DNA of 64,000 nt from Mesobacillus sp. S13 (GCF_020422885.1 NZ_CP084622.1:2561001-2625000); one strand, 5' to 3'. Shown: positions 16,872 through 26,719, numbered from the stretch's first letter. The notes: generated by a model from the letters alone, not told the origin. Made by a program: numbers and translations.

Positions 16872-17924
16872 TTGAGTGAACATGAAAAAATCCGTTTGAC
16901 TTCTTTATCAACAAAGGCTGGCTGAGGATGCAAAATCAGTCCTGAGGACTTGACGCAAGTTTTGCGTCTATTGCCAGCGCAGGAACCTGTTCCTGAATTG
17001 CTAGTTGGACACGAAACATCCGATGATGCAGGTGTCTATAAACTGACTGATGATATCGCCCTAATCCAAACGATAGATTATTTCACCCCGATTGTGGATG
17101 ACCCGTATATGTTTGGGCAAATTGCGGCAGCAAATGCACTGAGTGATGTTTATGCAATGGGCGGTGAACCTAAAACAGTTCTTAATATAGTAGGATATCC
17201 TGTCAAAAAGCTTGGTCCGGATATGCTTGCTGAGATATTGAGAGGTGCCGGAGACAAGGTAAAAGAAGCAGGTGCAGTAACGATTGGCGGCCATTCCATC
17301 GATGATCAGGAACCAAAATTCGGTTTATCCGTAACAGGTTTGGCCCATCCTGGAGCCATCTGGAAAAATGTCGGTGCAGAACCGGGCGATTTGCTTGTGC
17401 TTTCAAAACCGATTGGTGTTGGCATCATGACTACAGGAATCAAGCGCAGTGCAGTCACTGCGGAGCAAGAGCAGGCGGTAACCGACACAATGGCATTATT
17501 GAATAAATCTGCGGCAGATGCGCTCAAGGAATTTACACCGCATGCTGTTACAGATGTCACTGGATTCGGGTTGCTAGGCCATGGAAGTGAAATTGCACGA
17601 GGCAGCAATGTGAGCTTTGAAATCTCACTATCGAAAGTACCTGTTTTAGATGGTACATATGATTTGGCTGCAAAAGGAGTCGTTCCTGGAGGATCAAAAT
17701 CTAACCATAAGTGGCTGGAAGATGATGTTCACTATGAAGACATCTCAAATGAAGAGCAGCTAGTGCTGTGTGATGCAATCACTTCTGGCGGCCTTCTCGT
17801 TTCGCTTCCTGAAAGTGAAGCTGAAAGGTACGTGGAAGTATTGAAAAACAAAGGACTTGACCATTCGGCTATAATAGGGAAAGTCACAGAAAAGCAAGAT
17901 AAGCTGATTTATGTAAAAAGGTGA
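16872..17924 (+). CDS. selD: Selenide, water dikinase, itself a selenoprotein (Sec18)
   Basis: SelD makes selenophosphate from selenide and ATP. Read through the UGA at 16923-16925, the protein is 350 residues and begins with an LTSLSTKAGUGCKISPEDL region. That aligns Sec18 with the catalytic Cys and Lys21 with the essential lysine of E. coli SelD (AGCGCKI). Downstream are DDAGVYKL and QTIDYFTPIVDDPYMFG, the ATP-binding AIRS-like domain, and TDVTGFGLLGH. The start is a TTG at 16872 after GGAGGTGATC. A caller that treats UGA as stop would begin near 16950 and lose the active site. It is divergent from the SelW-like gene and selA. Confidence 0.95.
16952..16968 (+). promoter_or_regulatory. bSECIS-like hairpin of selD
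   Basis: GACGCAA and UUGCGUC form a perfect seven-pair stem around a GUU loop at 16959-16961. The loop starts 34 bases after the UGA, within the 16-37 base range for bacterial SECIS, with G first in the loop. Confidence 0.8.
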
Positions 17925-17946
17925 AATCATTGAGATTTCACCTTTT
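17919..17946. terminator. Bidirectional terminator between selD and tdh
   Basis: AGGTGAAATC and GATTTCACCT form a hairpin overlapping the selD stop codon, followed by TTTTCC on the plus strand. Confidence 0.7.
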
Positions 17947-17955
17947 CCATTGGTT

Positions 17956-18900
17956 TTATAGCTTTGTTTTCAGCTTTTCTAGCATATCAGCGGTCATGCT
18001 GGAAAGATCATACTTCGCCTTGAATCCCCACTCTTCCGCGGCTGCTGATGCATCAATGGAATTAGGCCAGCTATCTGCGATTGCTTGACGTACAGGATCA
18101 ACATTATAAGAAATCTCAAAACCAGGGATATGCTTCTTGATTTCAGCTGTCAGTTCCTCAGGGTCAAAAGTCATCGCCGTTACATTGAAAGCATTCCTAT
18201 GAATCAGCTTGGAAGGATCCGCTTCCATCAGATCGATAATAGCTCCGAGCGCATCTGGCATATACATCATGTCCATATAAGTACCTTTATCAATATATGA
18301 ACTATATTTTCCATTTTTGATTGCTTCATAGTAGATTTCAACTGCATAATCCGTTGTGCCGCCGCCTGGAGGGGTAACATATGAAATCAATCCTGGAAAT
18401 CTTACTCCCCTTGTGTCAACGCCAAAACGGTGGAAATAATAATCTGCTAGCAGTTCACCGGCAACCTTGTTGACACCATACATGGTCGTAGGACGCTGGA
18501 TCGTGTCCTGTGGCGTATTGTCTTTTGGCGTATTCGGCCCGAATGCCCCGATGGAACTTGGCGTGAAAAACTGTAAATCAAGCTCTCTTGCAGTTTCAAG
18601 AGCATTCATCAAGCCTCCCATATTCAAGTTCCATGCAAATACTGGCTTCGTTTCAGCCGTGGCAGATAATAAAGCTGCCATATGCATGATCGTATCAACT
18701 TCATATTTTTTGGCCAGTTCGACCATTTTGTTGGCATCCATGACATCAAGGATCTCAAATGGGCCGTTTACGGCTGCTTCTGAATCAGTTTTCCTGATGT
18801 CTGTCGCAATAACATTATCCTGCCCATAAATATCTCGTAGTTTAACTGTTAATTCAGAACCAATCTGGCCAAGTGCTCCTGTGATCAAGATTTTCCTCAT
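17956..18900 (-). CDS. tdh: L-threonine 3-dehydrogenase, SDR type
   Basis: This 314-residue NAD-dependent enzyme oxidises L-threonine to 2-amino-3-ketobutyrate. The N-terminal Rossmann motif is [12 protein letters not shown]. The active-site region has [10 protein letters not shown] and [12 protein letters not shown] with the YxxxK pair. This is the short-chain (epimerase-like) form of threonine dehydrogenase, not the zinc-dependent form found in B. subtilis. It lies directly downstream of kbl, whose product uses its unstable product. A hairpin between the two genes may set their relative expression. Confidence 0.9.
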   Translation of the reverse strand: MRKILITGALGQIGSELTVKLRDIYGQDNVIATDIRKTDSEAAVNGPFEILDVMDANKMVELAKKYEVDTIMHMAALLSATAETKPVFAWNLNMGGLMNALETARELDLQFFTPSSIGAFGPNTPKDNTPQDTIQRPTTMYGVNKVAGELLADYYFHRFGVDTRGVRFPGLISYVTPPGGGTTDYAVEIYYEAIKNGKYSSYIDKGTYMDMMYMPDALGAIIDLMEADPSKLIHRNAFNVTAMTFDPEELTAEIKKHIPGFEISYNVDPVRQAIADSWPNSIDASAAAEEWGFKAKYDLSSMTADMLEKLKTKL

Positions 18901-18928
18901 TATATGTACTCCCCTTCGGTTTTCATGA

Positions 18929-18960
18929 AAAAAGGAAGCCGGCTTGTCGTCAAACCGGCA
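18929..18960 (-). terminator. Hairpin between kbl and tdh
   Basis: GCCGG and CCGGC pair around a 12-base loop, followed on the minus strand by TTCCTTTTTT. It lies inside the presumed kbl-tdh operon, so readthrough is likely partial. Confidence 0.55.
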
Positions 18961-18967
18961 TATCCAA

Positions 18968-20158
18968 TTAAATAATCTCTAGTTCCTTGCCAACTTTTTC
19001 ATATATAGCAAGGGCATCATCCAGCATCCCTTTAGTGTGTGCTGCTGAAGGCATATTTCTTACGCGGCCAGTTCCGCGTGGTACGGTAGGGAATACAATC
19101 GATTTAGCGTACACTCCCTCTTCGTAAAGCCTTTTGCTGAACTGCTGTGTCTTGACTTCATCACCAATGATACATGGAGTGATCGGCGTCTCAGAATGGC
19201 CAATATCAAAACCAAGCTTTTGCAGACCATCCTTCAGATAGTTCGCGTTTTCCCATAGGCGTTCATTCAACTCTGTGCTGGCCATCAAGATTTCAATCGC
19301 TTGTATGCTGGCAGCAACATCTGCTGGTGTCAGAGAAGTCGAGAATAGGAACGGACGGCTTCTTACTTTCAGCCAATCAATCAGGTTCTGTTTCCCCGCA
19401 ACATAACCCCCAACTACGCCAATAGCCTTGGAAAGAGTCCCGATTTGGAAATCAACTTTATCTGAAAGGCCGAAATGCTTAACAGTTCCAGCACCTTCAC
19501 CAAGTACACCTGAACCGTGTGCATCATCGACATAGGTAATCAGGTCGAATTCCTCTGCGATTTCAACAATTTCCGGAAGCTTTGCAATGTCTCCATCCAT
19601 CGAGAACACGCCGTCGGTGATTACCATGATTTTATTGTATTGTCCTGACTCCTTCGCTTCTTTCGCTTTTGCACGAAGGTCCTCCATATCAGAATGGTTG
19701 AAACGGATAATCTTTGCTCTTGATAAACGGCAGCCATCAATTATGGATGCATGGTTCAGCTCATCAGACAGGATAGCATCATTTTTATCCATAACAGCTG
19801 AAATGGCTGCCATATTACACATGAATCCGGACTGGTAGGCAATCGCGGCCTCTGTCTTTTTGAATTTCGCCAGGATTTCCTCAAGCTCAAGGTGCAGTCT
19901 GAGTGTACCGTTGATTGTACGTACTGCTCCGGCACCAACTCCATATTTTTCAATCGCTTCATCTGCAGTCTTTTTCAATCTTTCATCAGTAGCAAGCCCA
20001 AGATAGTTATTAGAGGATAGGTTGATCATGTCTTTCCCATTGATGGTTATGATTGGTCCATTAGGGCTTTCTAACGGGTCGATCACATTATATAAACCCT
20101 TCCCTTTTAAGTCCTCAAGGTTCTCGTTTAAAAATTGATCCAATGTTTTGCTAGACAT
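18968..20158 (-). CDS. kbl: Glycine C-acetyltransferase (2-amino-3-ketobutyrate CoA ligase)
   Basis: This 396-residue PLP enzyme of the alpha-oxoamine synthase family cleaves 2-amino-3-ketobutyrate with CoA to glycine and acetyl-CoA. Motifs include [27 protein letters not shown], and the PLP lysine in [14 protein letters not shown]. The ATG at 20158 follows AAAGGGG by eight bases; the longer upstream frame is not needed. With tdh it forms the threonine-to-glycine pathway. Confidence 0.93.
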   Translation of the reverse strand: MSSKTLDQFLNENLEDLKGKGLYNVIDPLESPNGPIITINGKDMINLSSNNYLGLATDERLKKTADEAIEKYGVGAGAVRTINGTLRLHLELEEILAKFKKTEAAIAYQSGFMCNMAAISAVMDKNDAILSDELNHASIIDGCRLSRAKIIRFNHSDMEDLRAKAKEAKESGQYNKIMVITDGVFSMDGDIAKLPEIVEIAEEFDLITYVDDAHGSGVLGEGAGTVKHFGLSDKVDFQIGTLSKAIGVVGGYVAGKQNLIDWLKVRSRPFLFSTSLTPADVAASIQAIEILMASTELNERLWENANYLKDGLQKLGFDIGHSETPITPCIIGDEVKTQQFSKRLYEEGVYAKSIVFPTVPRGTGRVRNMPSAAHTKGMLDDALAIYEKVGKELEII

Positions 20159-20350
20159 CGTAAATCCCCTTTCTGCCGTCAAATTTGGCATGTCATTATA
20201 ATGGATACATCTGTCTTTTTGGAGAGGACAATGAAATTGTCTCTTTTCCATGTTTAGTGTGTGTTCACAAAATATACTTTATCATATTTATTTCATTTGT
20301 ACATCTATGAAGGACAGAAAACGCTTTCTTTTTTATCTGTTTATTTTCCC

Positions 20351-20542
20351 CTATTTTCCGGCCCAATGCATGAACTTTTTGTAAAAAGCGTGATATGCCT
20401 GAATTAACGTGAAGATATCAAGCAATAAAGACTTGAGGGGATCTTTAAAAATAGGTTTGAAAGTTTTTAATAGGGTATAGAAAAGAGAGCCATTTTGCAG
20501 GCAAGCAGACTGGCGGGGGCAGTGAAATTTTGAGTTATACAT
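20351..20542 (-). CDS. Possible small protein, 63 residues
   Basis: The frame encodes MYNSKFHCPRQSACL and then a hydrophobic and basic helical stretch, LLLDIFTLIQAYHAFYKKF. It is preceded by a strong AAGGAGGAAGTGATC ribosome site with an 11-base gap to the ATG. It lies in the 443-bp space between kbl and arcA. No family is recognised and no terminator is obvious. The ribosome site is the only positive evidence. Confidence 0.4.
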   Translation of the reverse strand: MYNSKFHCPRQSACLQNGSLFYTLLKTFKPIFKDPLKSLLLDIFTLIQAYHAFYKKFMHWAGK

Positions 20543-20601
20543 AATGATCACTTCCTCCTTATTTCATATAGAAATAGATACTGAATATGGAGGCTGCTTT
20601 T

Positions 20602-21834
20602 ATGAAATATCCTTTGAATGTGACATCCGAAATTGGTGAGCTAAAATCAGTAGTACTTCACCGGCCAGGGAAGGAAGTTGAAAACCTGACGCCTAAATAC
20701 CTGGAACGGCTTCTTTTTGATGATATCCCTTATTTACCGGCAGTGCAGAGAGAACATGATTATTTTGCGGATGTATTAAGAAACCGCGGTGTAGAGGTAC
20801 TCTATCTGGAAGAATTAATGGAGGAATCATTAAAGTCCGAAGAGCTTCAACAACAGTTCCTGGATCAAGTATTGAATGAAAGTAAGAGCAACCTGAATGG
20901 CTCCCGAAAAACAGTTGAGGAGTACCTTCATTCTTTTTCAACGGATGAAATGATCCAAAAGGTCATGTCCGGTGTCCTTAAATCAGAAATCGAGCAAGAG
21001 AAAAAAGTTCATTTACATGAGTTGCTTGATGATTACTACCCCTTCTTCCTGGATCCAATGCCAAATCTTTATTTTACAAGAGACCCGGCAGCTGTGATTG
21101 GCAATGGTGTCTCTATTAACAAGATGTGTGAAGGGGCCAGAAAAAGAGAATCGTTATTTATGGACTTTATTATGAAACACCACCCGCGATTCTCTAGTCA
21201 TGATATTCCCCATTGGTATGATCGCGATGAATATTATCCATTAGAAGGCGGAGATGAGTTGGTACTCAGCCCTGAAGTAGTTGCGATTGGGGTGAGTGCA
21301 AGAACGTCTGCGCAGGCAATTGAAAAATTGGCGAAACGGATATTTTCAAGAAACAGCACAATTAAAAAAGTAGTGGCTGTTGAAATCCCTAAATTAAGAG
21401 CTTACATGCATTTGGATACTGTCTTTACTATGGTGGACCATGAGAAGTTTACGATTCACCACGGTATCGAAGGACCGAATGGCCATATGAAAATCTATAT
21501 CCTGGAAAAAGGCCAGGAACCCGATAAGCTTAATATAGCTGAGCGCTCTAATCTGACAGAGACACTGAAAGAAGTCCTCGGCTTGCAAGAGCTCGTATTG
21601 ATTCCTTGCGGAGGCGGACATGAAATCGCAGCGGCCCGAGAGCAATGGAACGACGGCTCCAATACACTTGCAATTGCCCCAGGTGTAGTCGTCACTTATG
21701 ACCGAAACTATGTTTCAAATGACTTACTGCGCAAAAATGGTGTGGAAGTCATCGAGATTCCAAGTTCCGAGCTGTCAAGAGGAAGAGGCGGCCCGCGATG
21801 CATGAGCATGCCGATTTATCGTAAGGATCTTTAA
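20602..21834 (+). CDS. arcA: Arginine deiminase
   Basis: This 410-residue enzyme hydrolyses arginine to citrulline and ammonia. It has the family opening [20 protein letters not shown], the [15 protein letters not shown] segment, [10 protein letters not shown], and the C-terminal catalytic Cys near 400 in [12 protein letters not shown]. The ATG at 20602 follows GGAGG by eight bases. No arcB, arcC or arcD lies beside it, so arginine fermentation genes, if present, are elsewhere. It may instead serve acid tolerance or arginine turnover. Confidence 0.95.
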   Translation: MKYPLNVTSEIGELKSVVLHRPGKEVENLTPKYLERLLFDDIPYLPAVQREHDYFADVLRNRGVEVLYLEELMEESLKSEELQQQFLDQVLNESKSNLNGSRKTVEEYLHSFSTDEMIQKVMSGVLKSEIEQEKKVHLHELLDDYYPFFLDPMPNLYFTRDPAAVIGNGVSINKMCEGARKRESLFMDFIMKHHPRFSSHDIPHWYDRDEYYPLEGGDELVLSPEVVAIGVSARTSAQAIEKLAKRIFSRNSTIKKVVAVEIPKLRAYMHLDTVFTMVDHEKFTIHHGIEGPNGHMKIYILEKGQEPDKLNIAERSNLTETLKEVLGLQELVLIPCGGGHEIAAAREQWNDGSNTLAIAPGVVVTYDRNYVSNDLLRKNGVEVIEIPSSELSRGRGGPRCMSMPIYRKDL

Positions 21835-21841
21835 CAGAAAT

Positions 21842-21877
21842 AAAAAGGCAGTCCTCTTCATTTGAGGGCTGCCTAAA
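21842..21877. terminator. Terminator between arcA and abrB
   Basis: AGGCAG-CCTC and GAGG-CTGCCT form a hairpin. The U tract is best on the minus strand (CTGCCTTTTTAT), so it mainly serves abrB. Confidence 0.7.
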
Positions 21878-21885
21878 AGTGTTTT

Positions 21886-22167
21886 CTAGTTGGTCGCCAG
21901 ATAGCTTTGGAGCTCTTTGATCAATTGCTCCGCTCCTTCTTTGCTTAAGACGATTCTTCCATTTGCAAGTGACATGTTATTGCTGCTGATTGTACCAGTT
22001 ATGAGACAAGTCTGATCTGGCTGGTATTTCTTCAGGATGATCATATCCTCATCAACAAATATCTCGAGCGGATCGCTCTCACCGATACTCAGCTTTTTTC
22101 TGAGCTCCATCGGAATGACCACTCTACCCAGCTGATCCGTTTTCCTCACGATTCCTGTAGCCTTCAT
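21886..22167 (-). CDS. abrB: AbrB/Abh transition-state regulator
   Basis: This 93-residue DNA-binding protein has the swapped-hairpin AbrB N-terminus (TGIVRKTDQLGRVVIPMELRK, then LEIFVDEDMIILKKY) and a C-terminal half ending LSKEGAEQLIKEL, which matches AbrB and its paralogue Abh. AbrB represses post-exponential genes during growth. Sequence alone here does not separate AbrB from Abh. It is monocistronic. Confidence 0.88.
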   Translation of the reverse strand: MKATGIVRKTDQLGRVVIPMELRKKLSIGESDPLEIFVDEDMIILKKYQPDQTCLITGTISSNNMSLANGRIVLSKEGAEQLIKELQSYLATN

Positions 22168-22307
22168 CTAGCATCCTTCCCTTCTGTAAAAAGTATGGGA
22201 TGTGGATGACTGTTCTTTGAAAAAATTCTAGCCCAATACAATTATAGCAAAACGAGGGATTATTTTACATTCTAAATGTGTCGGAATTGGCTCTTAAAAA
22301 AGTGCCC

Positions 22308-22343
22308 AAAAAAGGCTAAATTCTCTATAACAGAATTTAGCCT
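22308..22343 (-). terminator. Terminator after the YqcI/YcgG gene
   Basis: AGGCTAAATTCT pairs perfectly with AGAATTTAGCCT, followed on the minus strand by TTTTTTGGG. Confidence 0.85.
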
Positions 22344-22349
22344 CATGTA

Positions 22350-23078
22350 TTATTTATGATGAAAAGGGCATTTGCCTTCTATTGGCTTGCTGTCATCTCC
22401 AATAAAATACATCTTCCATTCTCTGTGATCAGGGTCGCCATAATGACTCACATTGGGATGCTTTGGCAGATTGTCCCACTTTTCAACTCGCTCTCTTACC
22501 TTCTCACGGGACATGATCCCACCTTTTGAAGTTCCTTCAAGACCATCAAAAATTCGTCGCGGCTGGAAACCAATGACGAGACTATTTCCGAGGTCCCTCG
22601 TTTTCCTTTGTTTATAAGCCGGAGCATTCCCAAAAGCAAAGAATGGTTCCCCAGCAAACGAAAATGCCCATAAGTGATGGTCTGGATCCGTTGGATAATC
22701 AGCAGGCCACGGCTTCGTGTCTTTCTCATGTAAAAATTGAAGTACATTCCAGAAATATTCTCGGTAATACTGAATTGTTTTTTCTTCCATTTCAGGTTCA
22801 ACAAATACAAATAAACCATGCCTGATAAGAGGTTTTGATTCGTCAAATAAACCTATGAACTCTTCAATGGCCCCAGGCAACTGTTCCCAATTTTCCCGGC
22901 TTATATATGAGTAGCGGAGTTCCCCTTTTTTCTCCGCAGACATTCCAAAATAACATGGGAACTCTCGATGAGTGACAACATCACGGAAATTTTTATATTC
23001 GTCTATAACCCATTCGGGTACACGATCAGGATTGACCATATCTTCCTTTGTAAATAAATAGCTATTGGCAACTCTCAT
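22350..23078 (-). CDS. YqcI/YcgG family protein
   Basis: This 242-residue soluble protein resembles the YqcI/YcgG family: REFPCYFGMSAEKKGELRYSY, HLWAFSFAGEPFFAFGNAPAY and the SLVIGFQPRRIFD segment. It ends in KCPFHHK. The single early Cys (FPCYFG) and the C-terminal Cys-His-His might bind a cofactor, but no activity is established to my knowledge. The ATG at 23078 follows GAGGTG by six bases; the GTG at 23087 lies inside that ribosome site. Confidence 0.8.
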   Translation of the reverse strand: MRVANSYLFTKEDMVNPDRVPEWVIDEYKNFRDVVTHREFPCYFGMSAEKKGELRYSYISRENWEQLPGAIEEFIGLFDESKPLIRHGLFVFVEPEMEEKTIQYYREYFWNVLQFLHEKDTKPWPADYPTDPDHHLWAFSFAGEPFFAFGNAPAYKQRKTRDLGNSLVIGFQPRRIFDGLEGTSKGGIMSREKVRERVEKWDNLPKHPNVSHYGDPDHREWKMYFIGDDSKPIEGKCPFHHK

Positions 23079-23220
23079 TTTATACACCTCAATTAGTTAG
23101 TCAGCTAGTTATCATTTACCCACGCAATCTGATATTAAACAGTATCAACCTCTTATGCCCGAATTGCTTGCATTTTTGCACAACTTCATTAAGAATGATT
23201 GGTTTCCACGAAGCTATTAA

Positions 23221-23260
23221 AAAAGGTGAAAGCATGCGTCATGCATGCTTTCACCTTTTA
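23221..23260 (-). terminator. Terminator after the LVIVD protein gene
   Basis: AAAAGGTGAAAGCATGC and GCATGCTTTCACCTTTT form a 17-pair perfect hairpin. Confidence 0.88.
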
Positions 23261-23263
23261 AAT

Positions 23264-24667
23264 TCACTCAATTCCCTGTTTATGCGGTTGAGCGGAATTA
23301 TTATTCTTTTGTAAAACCTTTAACCCTGATCCAATATCAGATGCAAGAATGTAGTTTCTGTCAATGAATACTCCCCATACATCGCTTTTTTCAGGAGTGT
23401 ACTGTCCAACTTGAACAGGATTTGCAGGATCAGTGATATCCACTGCATATACTCCTCCCGCATAGTGAGACAAATACAATGTGTTACCATGGACTTTAGG
23501 GTCATGAACTGTATTTGCGAATGTAATACCATCTTCAACATCATCTACTAAATCTGTTTTGAATTCACTCAGCAACTTAGGATTTGTTTTATCCTTTATA
23601 TCAAATATCCTTGTGTAGCCGTAGGATTGTTCATAGCCTTCTTTCGTTGGGTTATAGACTTCCCTTGTCTCGATCAGGACATTTCCTCCTTTTGCCAGGG
23701 TAGCCGAGTGGGCGGATCCCTGCTGATCGGAACCGAAATCTGTTCGTCCAAGATATTTAGGGTTCTCCGCATTGCTGATGTCAAAAATGACTGTTCCCAA
23801 ATCCCACATCGATACATAAGCATATTTTCCGGTTTCATCTATCATCGTGCTGTGATTGAATACTGGACGGGTTTTTCCGTCAGGAGAATACCAATGGTAT
23901 CCGTTAAAATCGTCCGGAATTTCCTCCAACGTCCTTGGGTCGAACTCCCACAATTTCTTTGGATTTGCTGGGTCACTAACATCAACAACCTGGAAATCCT
24001 TCTCCTCACCATGGCTGTAATAGTCAGCATAAGGGTTAGCGGCAAGTACGATCGCCCGGTTGCCTTGCATGGTTAAATATAATTCGTGTGTTCCTCTCGT
24101 TTTCTTGGTTACTTCATAGAATCCCAGCTTCTTTGGTTCTGTTGGGTCGGTTACGTCATAAATCAGGAATCCCCCTTTTGACTCAGGATTTTTACTATCT
24201 AACTGCTGAACACTCACAACAGCAAGATCTCCATTAAAGGATGGAGTGTTGACGCTTTTTACAATCACTTTTTCCTGCCACGTTCCAGGGATATCATTAT
24301 TGGCAAAAACAGCTACCTCTTTTGGATTGGACGGATCCTTCATATCAAACACCCTCACCCCGCCATTTCCGCCATTTTTCGTGTGAGTTCCAAGGTAAGC
24401 AAACCCTTTATGTGCATAGACATCAGCAAAGCTGTTCTGCTTTCCGTCAGCTCTTACCGTGTTCATCTCAGGAGCGGCTGCTTCATGTAAGAATTGAAGG
24501 TTTTTACTCCCTTCCATTAAAGGGACAGAAACATTGCTATACCCAGCCCTCTCTCCTTTTTCTATATTGACATCCCCAAGTTCGTCATGCGCAAAAACAT
24601 TGTATGGAACTGAAGAAACCGTCAAAGCACCTGCTAGAATCAGACTAGATAACAATCGTTTTTTCAT
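23264..24667 (-). CDS. Secreted LVIVD-repeat protein
   Basis: This 467-residue protein has a Sec signal peptide ([19 protein letters not shown], cut probably after NVFA) and then repeated strands of the LVIVD type. These read as VxVFDMKDPSNPKE, LIYDVTDPTEPKKLG, QVVDVSDPANPKKLW, VIFDISNAENPKYLG and YAVDITDPANPVQVG. Such repeats form a beta-propeller-like fold on the cell surface or in the medium. No catalytic residues are evident. It is monocistronic with its own strong terminator. The ligand is unknown. Confidence 0.88.
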   Translation of the reverse strand: MKKRLLSSLILAGALTVSSVPYNVFAHDELGDVNIEKGERAGYSNVSVPLMEGSKNLQFLHEAAAPEMNTVRADGKQNSFADVYAHKGFAYLGTHTKNGGNGGVRVFDMKDPSNPKEVAVFANNDIPGTWQEKVIVKSVNTPSFNGDLAVVSVQQLDSKNPESKGGFLIYDVTDPTEPKKLGFYEVTKKTRGTHELYLTMQGNRAIVLAANPYADYYSHGEEKDFQVVDVSDPANPKKLWEFDPRTLEEIPDDFNGYHWYSPDGKTRPVFNHSTMIDETGKYAYVSMWDLGTVIFDISNAENPKYLGRTDFGSDQQGSAHSATLAKGGNVLIETREVYNPTKEGYEQSYGYTRIFDIKDKTNPKLLSEFKTDLVDDVEDGITFANTVHDPKVHGNTLYLSHYAGGVYAVDITDPANPVQVGQYTPEKSDVWGVFIDRNYILASDIGSGLKVLQKNNNSAQPHKQGIE

Positions 24668-24966
24668 ATCTTAAAACCTCCTTCTATGTATTGAATAACA
24701 ATATAGCAGAGGAGAAAAAGCCGTTTCAATCAATATACAGTATATTTTGTAAATTCAGTTAATTTATACTAATCCTGTAAATTACTAGTAAGTCTATAGT
24801 AATTGCTTAGAACCCCGAAATAGGTAATTTACCACAATGTTTATAAAAACAGCTTCCATAACTTCCAGCCTAGAAAACTCTGGTGGAAATCTATAGATTT
24901 TAGTATGATTAAGAAATGTGATTGTTAAAAAATTACCTTAAAATAGATTAAAGCGAGGATTTTATC

Positions 24967-26520
24967 ATGAGTTTATTGAACGTAGAAAATTTAAGCCACA
25001 CGTTTGGTGACCGTACCCTTTTCAAGGATGTTTCCTTTCGATTGCTGGCTGAAGACCACGTAGGTCTTGTAGGTGCGAATGGTGTCGGAAAGTCGACATT
25101 GATGAATATCATTACCGGACAGTTGATCCACGATTCCGGTAAGGTTGAATGGACTCCAGGCGTGGAATACGGATATTTAGATCAGCATACCGTGCTGACC
25201 CCTGGGAAAACAATCCGCGATGCATTGCGCGATGCCTTCCTTCCGCTTTTCAAAAAAGAAGAAGAACTGAATGAAGTGACAGCAAAAATGGCGGATGCAA
25301 CACCAGAAGAGCTGGAAAAGCTACTTGAACAAATGGCGGAAATACAGGATGCACTTGATGCAGGCGGATTCTATTCCCTGGATATTGAAGTCGAGGAAGC
25401 GGCACGCGGTCTTGGTCTTGATGCAATCGGAATTGACCGAGATGTTTCCGCATTGAGCGGCGGGCAACGCACGAAGGTCTTGCTTGCCAAGTTATTGTTG
25501 GAGAAACCAAAAGTATTACTTCTTGATGAGCCTACCAACTACCTTGATCTCGAGCATATCCAGTGGCTGTCCAGATACCTGAAAGATTACCCTTATGCTT
25601 TTATCCTGATTTCTCACGACACTGAATTCATGAACCAGGTTTCGAATGTCATTTTCCAGCTGGAATTTTCAAAGCTTACCCGTTATACTGCAACCTATGA
25701 AAAGTTCCTGGAATTAGCCGAGATCAATAAAAACCAGCATATTAACGCATACGAAAAGCAGAAGGAATTCATCAAGAAACAAGAAGATTTCATTGCAAAA
25801 AATAAAGCACGCTATTCGACAACAGGCCGTGCAAAAAGCCGCCAAAAGCAGCTTGACCGTATGGAGAGGATCGACAGACCTGAAACAGCTGTCAAACCTA
25901 CCTTTGAATTCAAAGAATCACGGGCTAGCAGCCGCTATGTTTTTGAAGGAACTGATTTCGAAATCGGATACACTCACCCGCTTCTTCCGAAATTATCGGT
26001 TACAATTGAGCGCGGAGAAAAGATTGCGATTGTCGGAATGAACGGTGTTGGTAAATCGACATTGCTGAAGACCATGCTCGGAAAGATTCCTCCATTGAGC
26101 GGCAAGATCGAGCGCGGAGACTTCCTTTTCCCTTCCTACTTTGAACAGGAAGTGAAAGCAGGAAACATCACTCCGATTGAAGATGTATGGAGCGAGTTCC
26201 CAGGTATGGACCAGCATCAGGTCCGAGCTGCCTTAGCACGTGGCGGTCTAAAGAATGAACATATTTCACGTCCGCTGAACCAGCTTAGCGGCGGAGAGCA
26301 GGCGAAAGTCCGCCTGACAAAATTGCTTATGCACGAGAGCAACTGGCTGCTGTTTGACGAGCCTACCAACCACTTGGACATTACTGCGAAAGCGGAATTA
26401 AAGCGAGCTTTGAAAGCGTATAAAGGGACGATTGTCCTTGTCAGCCACGAACCAGATTTCTACGAAGACTGGGTAACCAAAGTCTGGAATGTAGAAGAAT
26501 GGGCCGAAAACTCTAAGTAA
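24967..26520 (+). CDS. ABC-F family ATPase
   Basis: This 517-residue cytoplasmic protein has two ABC modules and no membrane segments. Walker A motifs are GANGVGKST (about residue 38) and GMNGVGKST (about 357). Signatures are LSGGQRTKV and LSGGEQAKV, and both Walker B regions end in DEPTN. The linker between modules has the charged helical ABC-F form (YEKQKEFIKKQEDFIAKNKA). ABC-F proteins act on the ribosome, in translation or antibiotic protection. It resembles B. subtilis YfmM in length and linker. Resistance is not shown. Confidence 0.9.
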   Translation: MSLLNVENLSHTFGDRTLFKDVSFRLLAEDHVGLVGANGVGKSTLMNIITGQLIHDSGKVEWTPGVEYGYLDQHTVLTPGKTIRDALRDAFLPLFKKEEELNEVTAKMADATPEELEKLLEQMAEIQDALDAGGFYSLDIEVEEAARGLGLDAIGIDRDVSALSGGQRTKVLLAKLLLEKPKVLLLDEPTNYLDLEHIQWLSRYLKDYPYAFILISHDTEFMNQVSNVIFQLEFSKLTRYTATYEKFLELAEINKNQHINAYEKQKEFIKKQEDFIAKNKARYSTTGRAKSRQKQLDRMERIDRPETAVKPTFEFKESRASSRYVFEGTDFEIGYTHPLLPKLSVTIERGEKIAIVGMNGVGKSTLLKTMLGKIPPLSGKIERGDFLFPSYFEQEVKAGNITPIEDVWSEFPGMDQHQVRAALARGGLKNEHISRPLNQLSGGEQAKVRLTKLLMHESNWLLFDEPTNHLDITAKAELKRALKAYKGTIVLVSHEPDFYEDWVTKVWNVEEWAENSK

Positions 26521-26526
26521 ACAAAG

Positions 26527-26560
26527 GAACCTGACGGGATATCCCGTCAGGTTTTTATTT
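26527..26560 (+). terminator. Terminator after the ABC-F gene
   Basis: AACCTGACGGGA and CCCGTCAGGTT pair, followed by TTTATTTTTT. Confidence 0.85.
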
Positions 26561-26637
26561 TTTCCCAGTTGGGAAACACGGTTTTTGCACCAATTTTAGA
26601 TGAAATACACTTACCTGCCATTATATTCATAATAAAT

Positions 26638-26672
26638 TCAATAGAAATCTATTGAGTTATCCTCTTGTTATT
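26638..26672. promoter_or_regulatory. Perfect dyad over a candidate -35 upstream of phnD
   Basis: TCAATAGAAATCTATTGA (26638-26655) is a perfect 7-4-7 dyad. A candidate -35 TTGAGT begins inside its right arm, followed by 17 bp and TAAATT. A repressor bound here would block the promoter of the ABC importer operon. I cannot name the regulator, and no regulator gene adjoins. Confidence 0.45.
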
Positions 26673-26719
26673 GATAAATTTTATAAGGTACATAAAATTT
26701 ATTTATAAAGGTGATAAAA

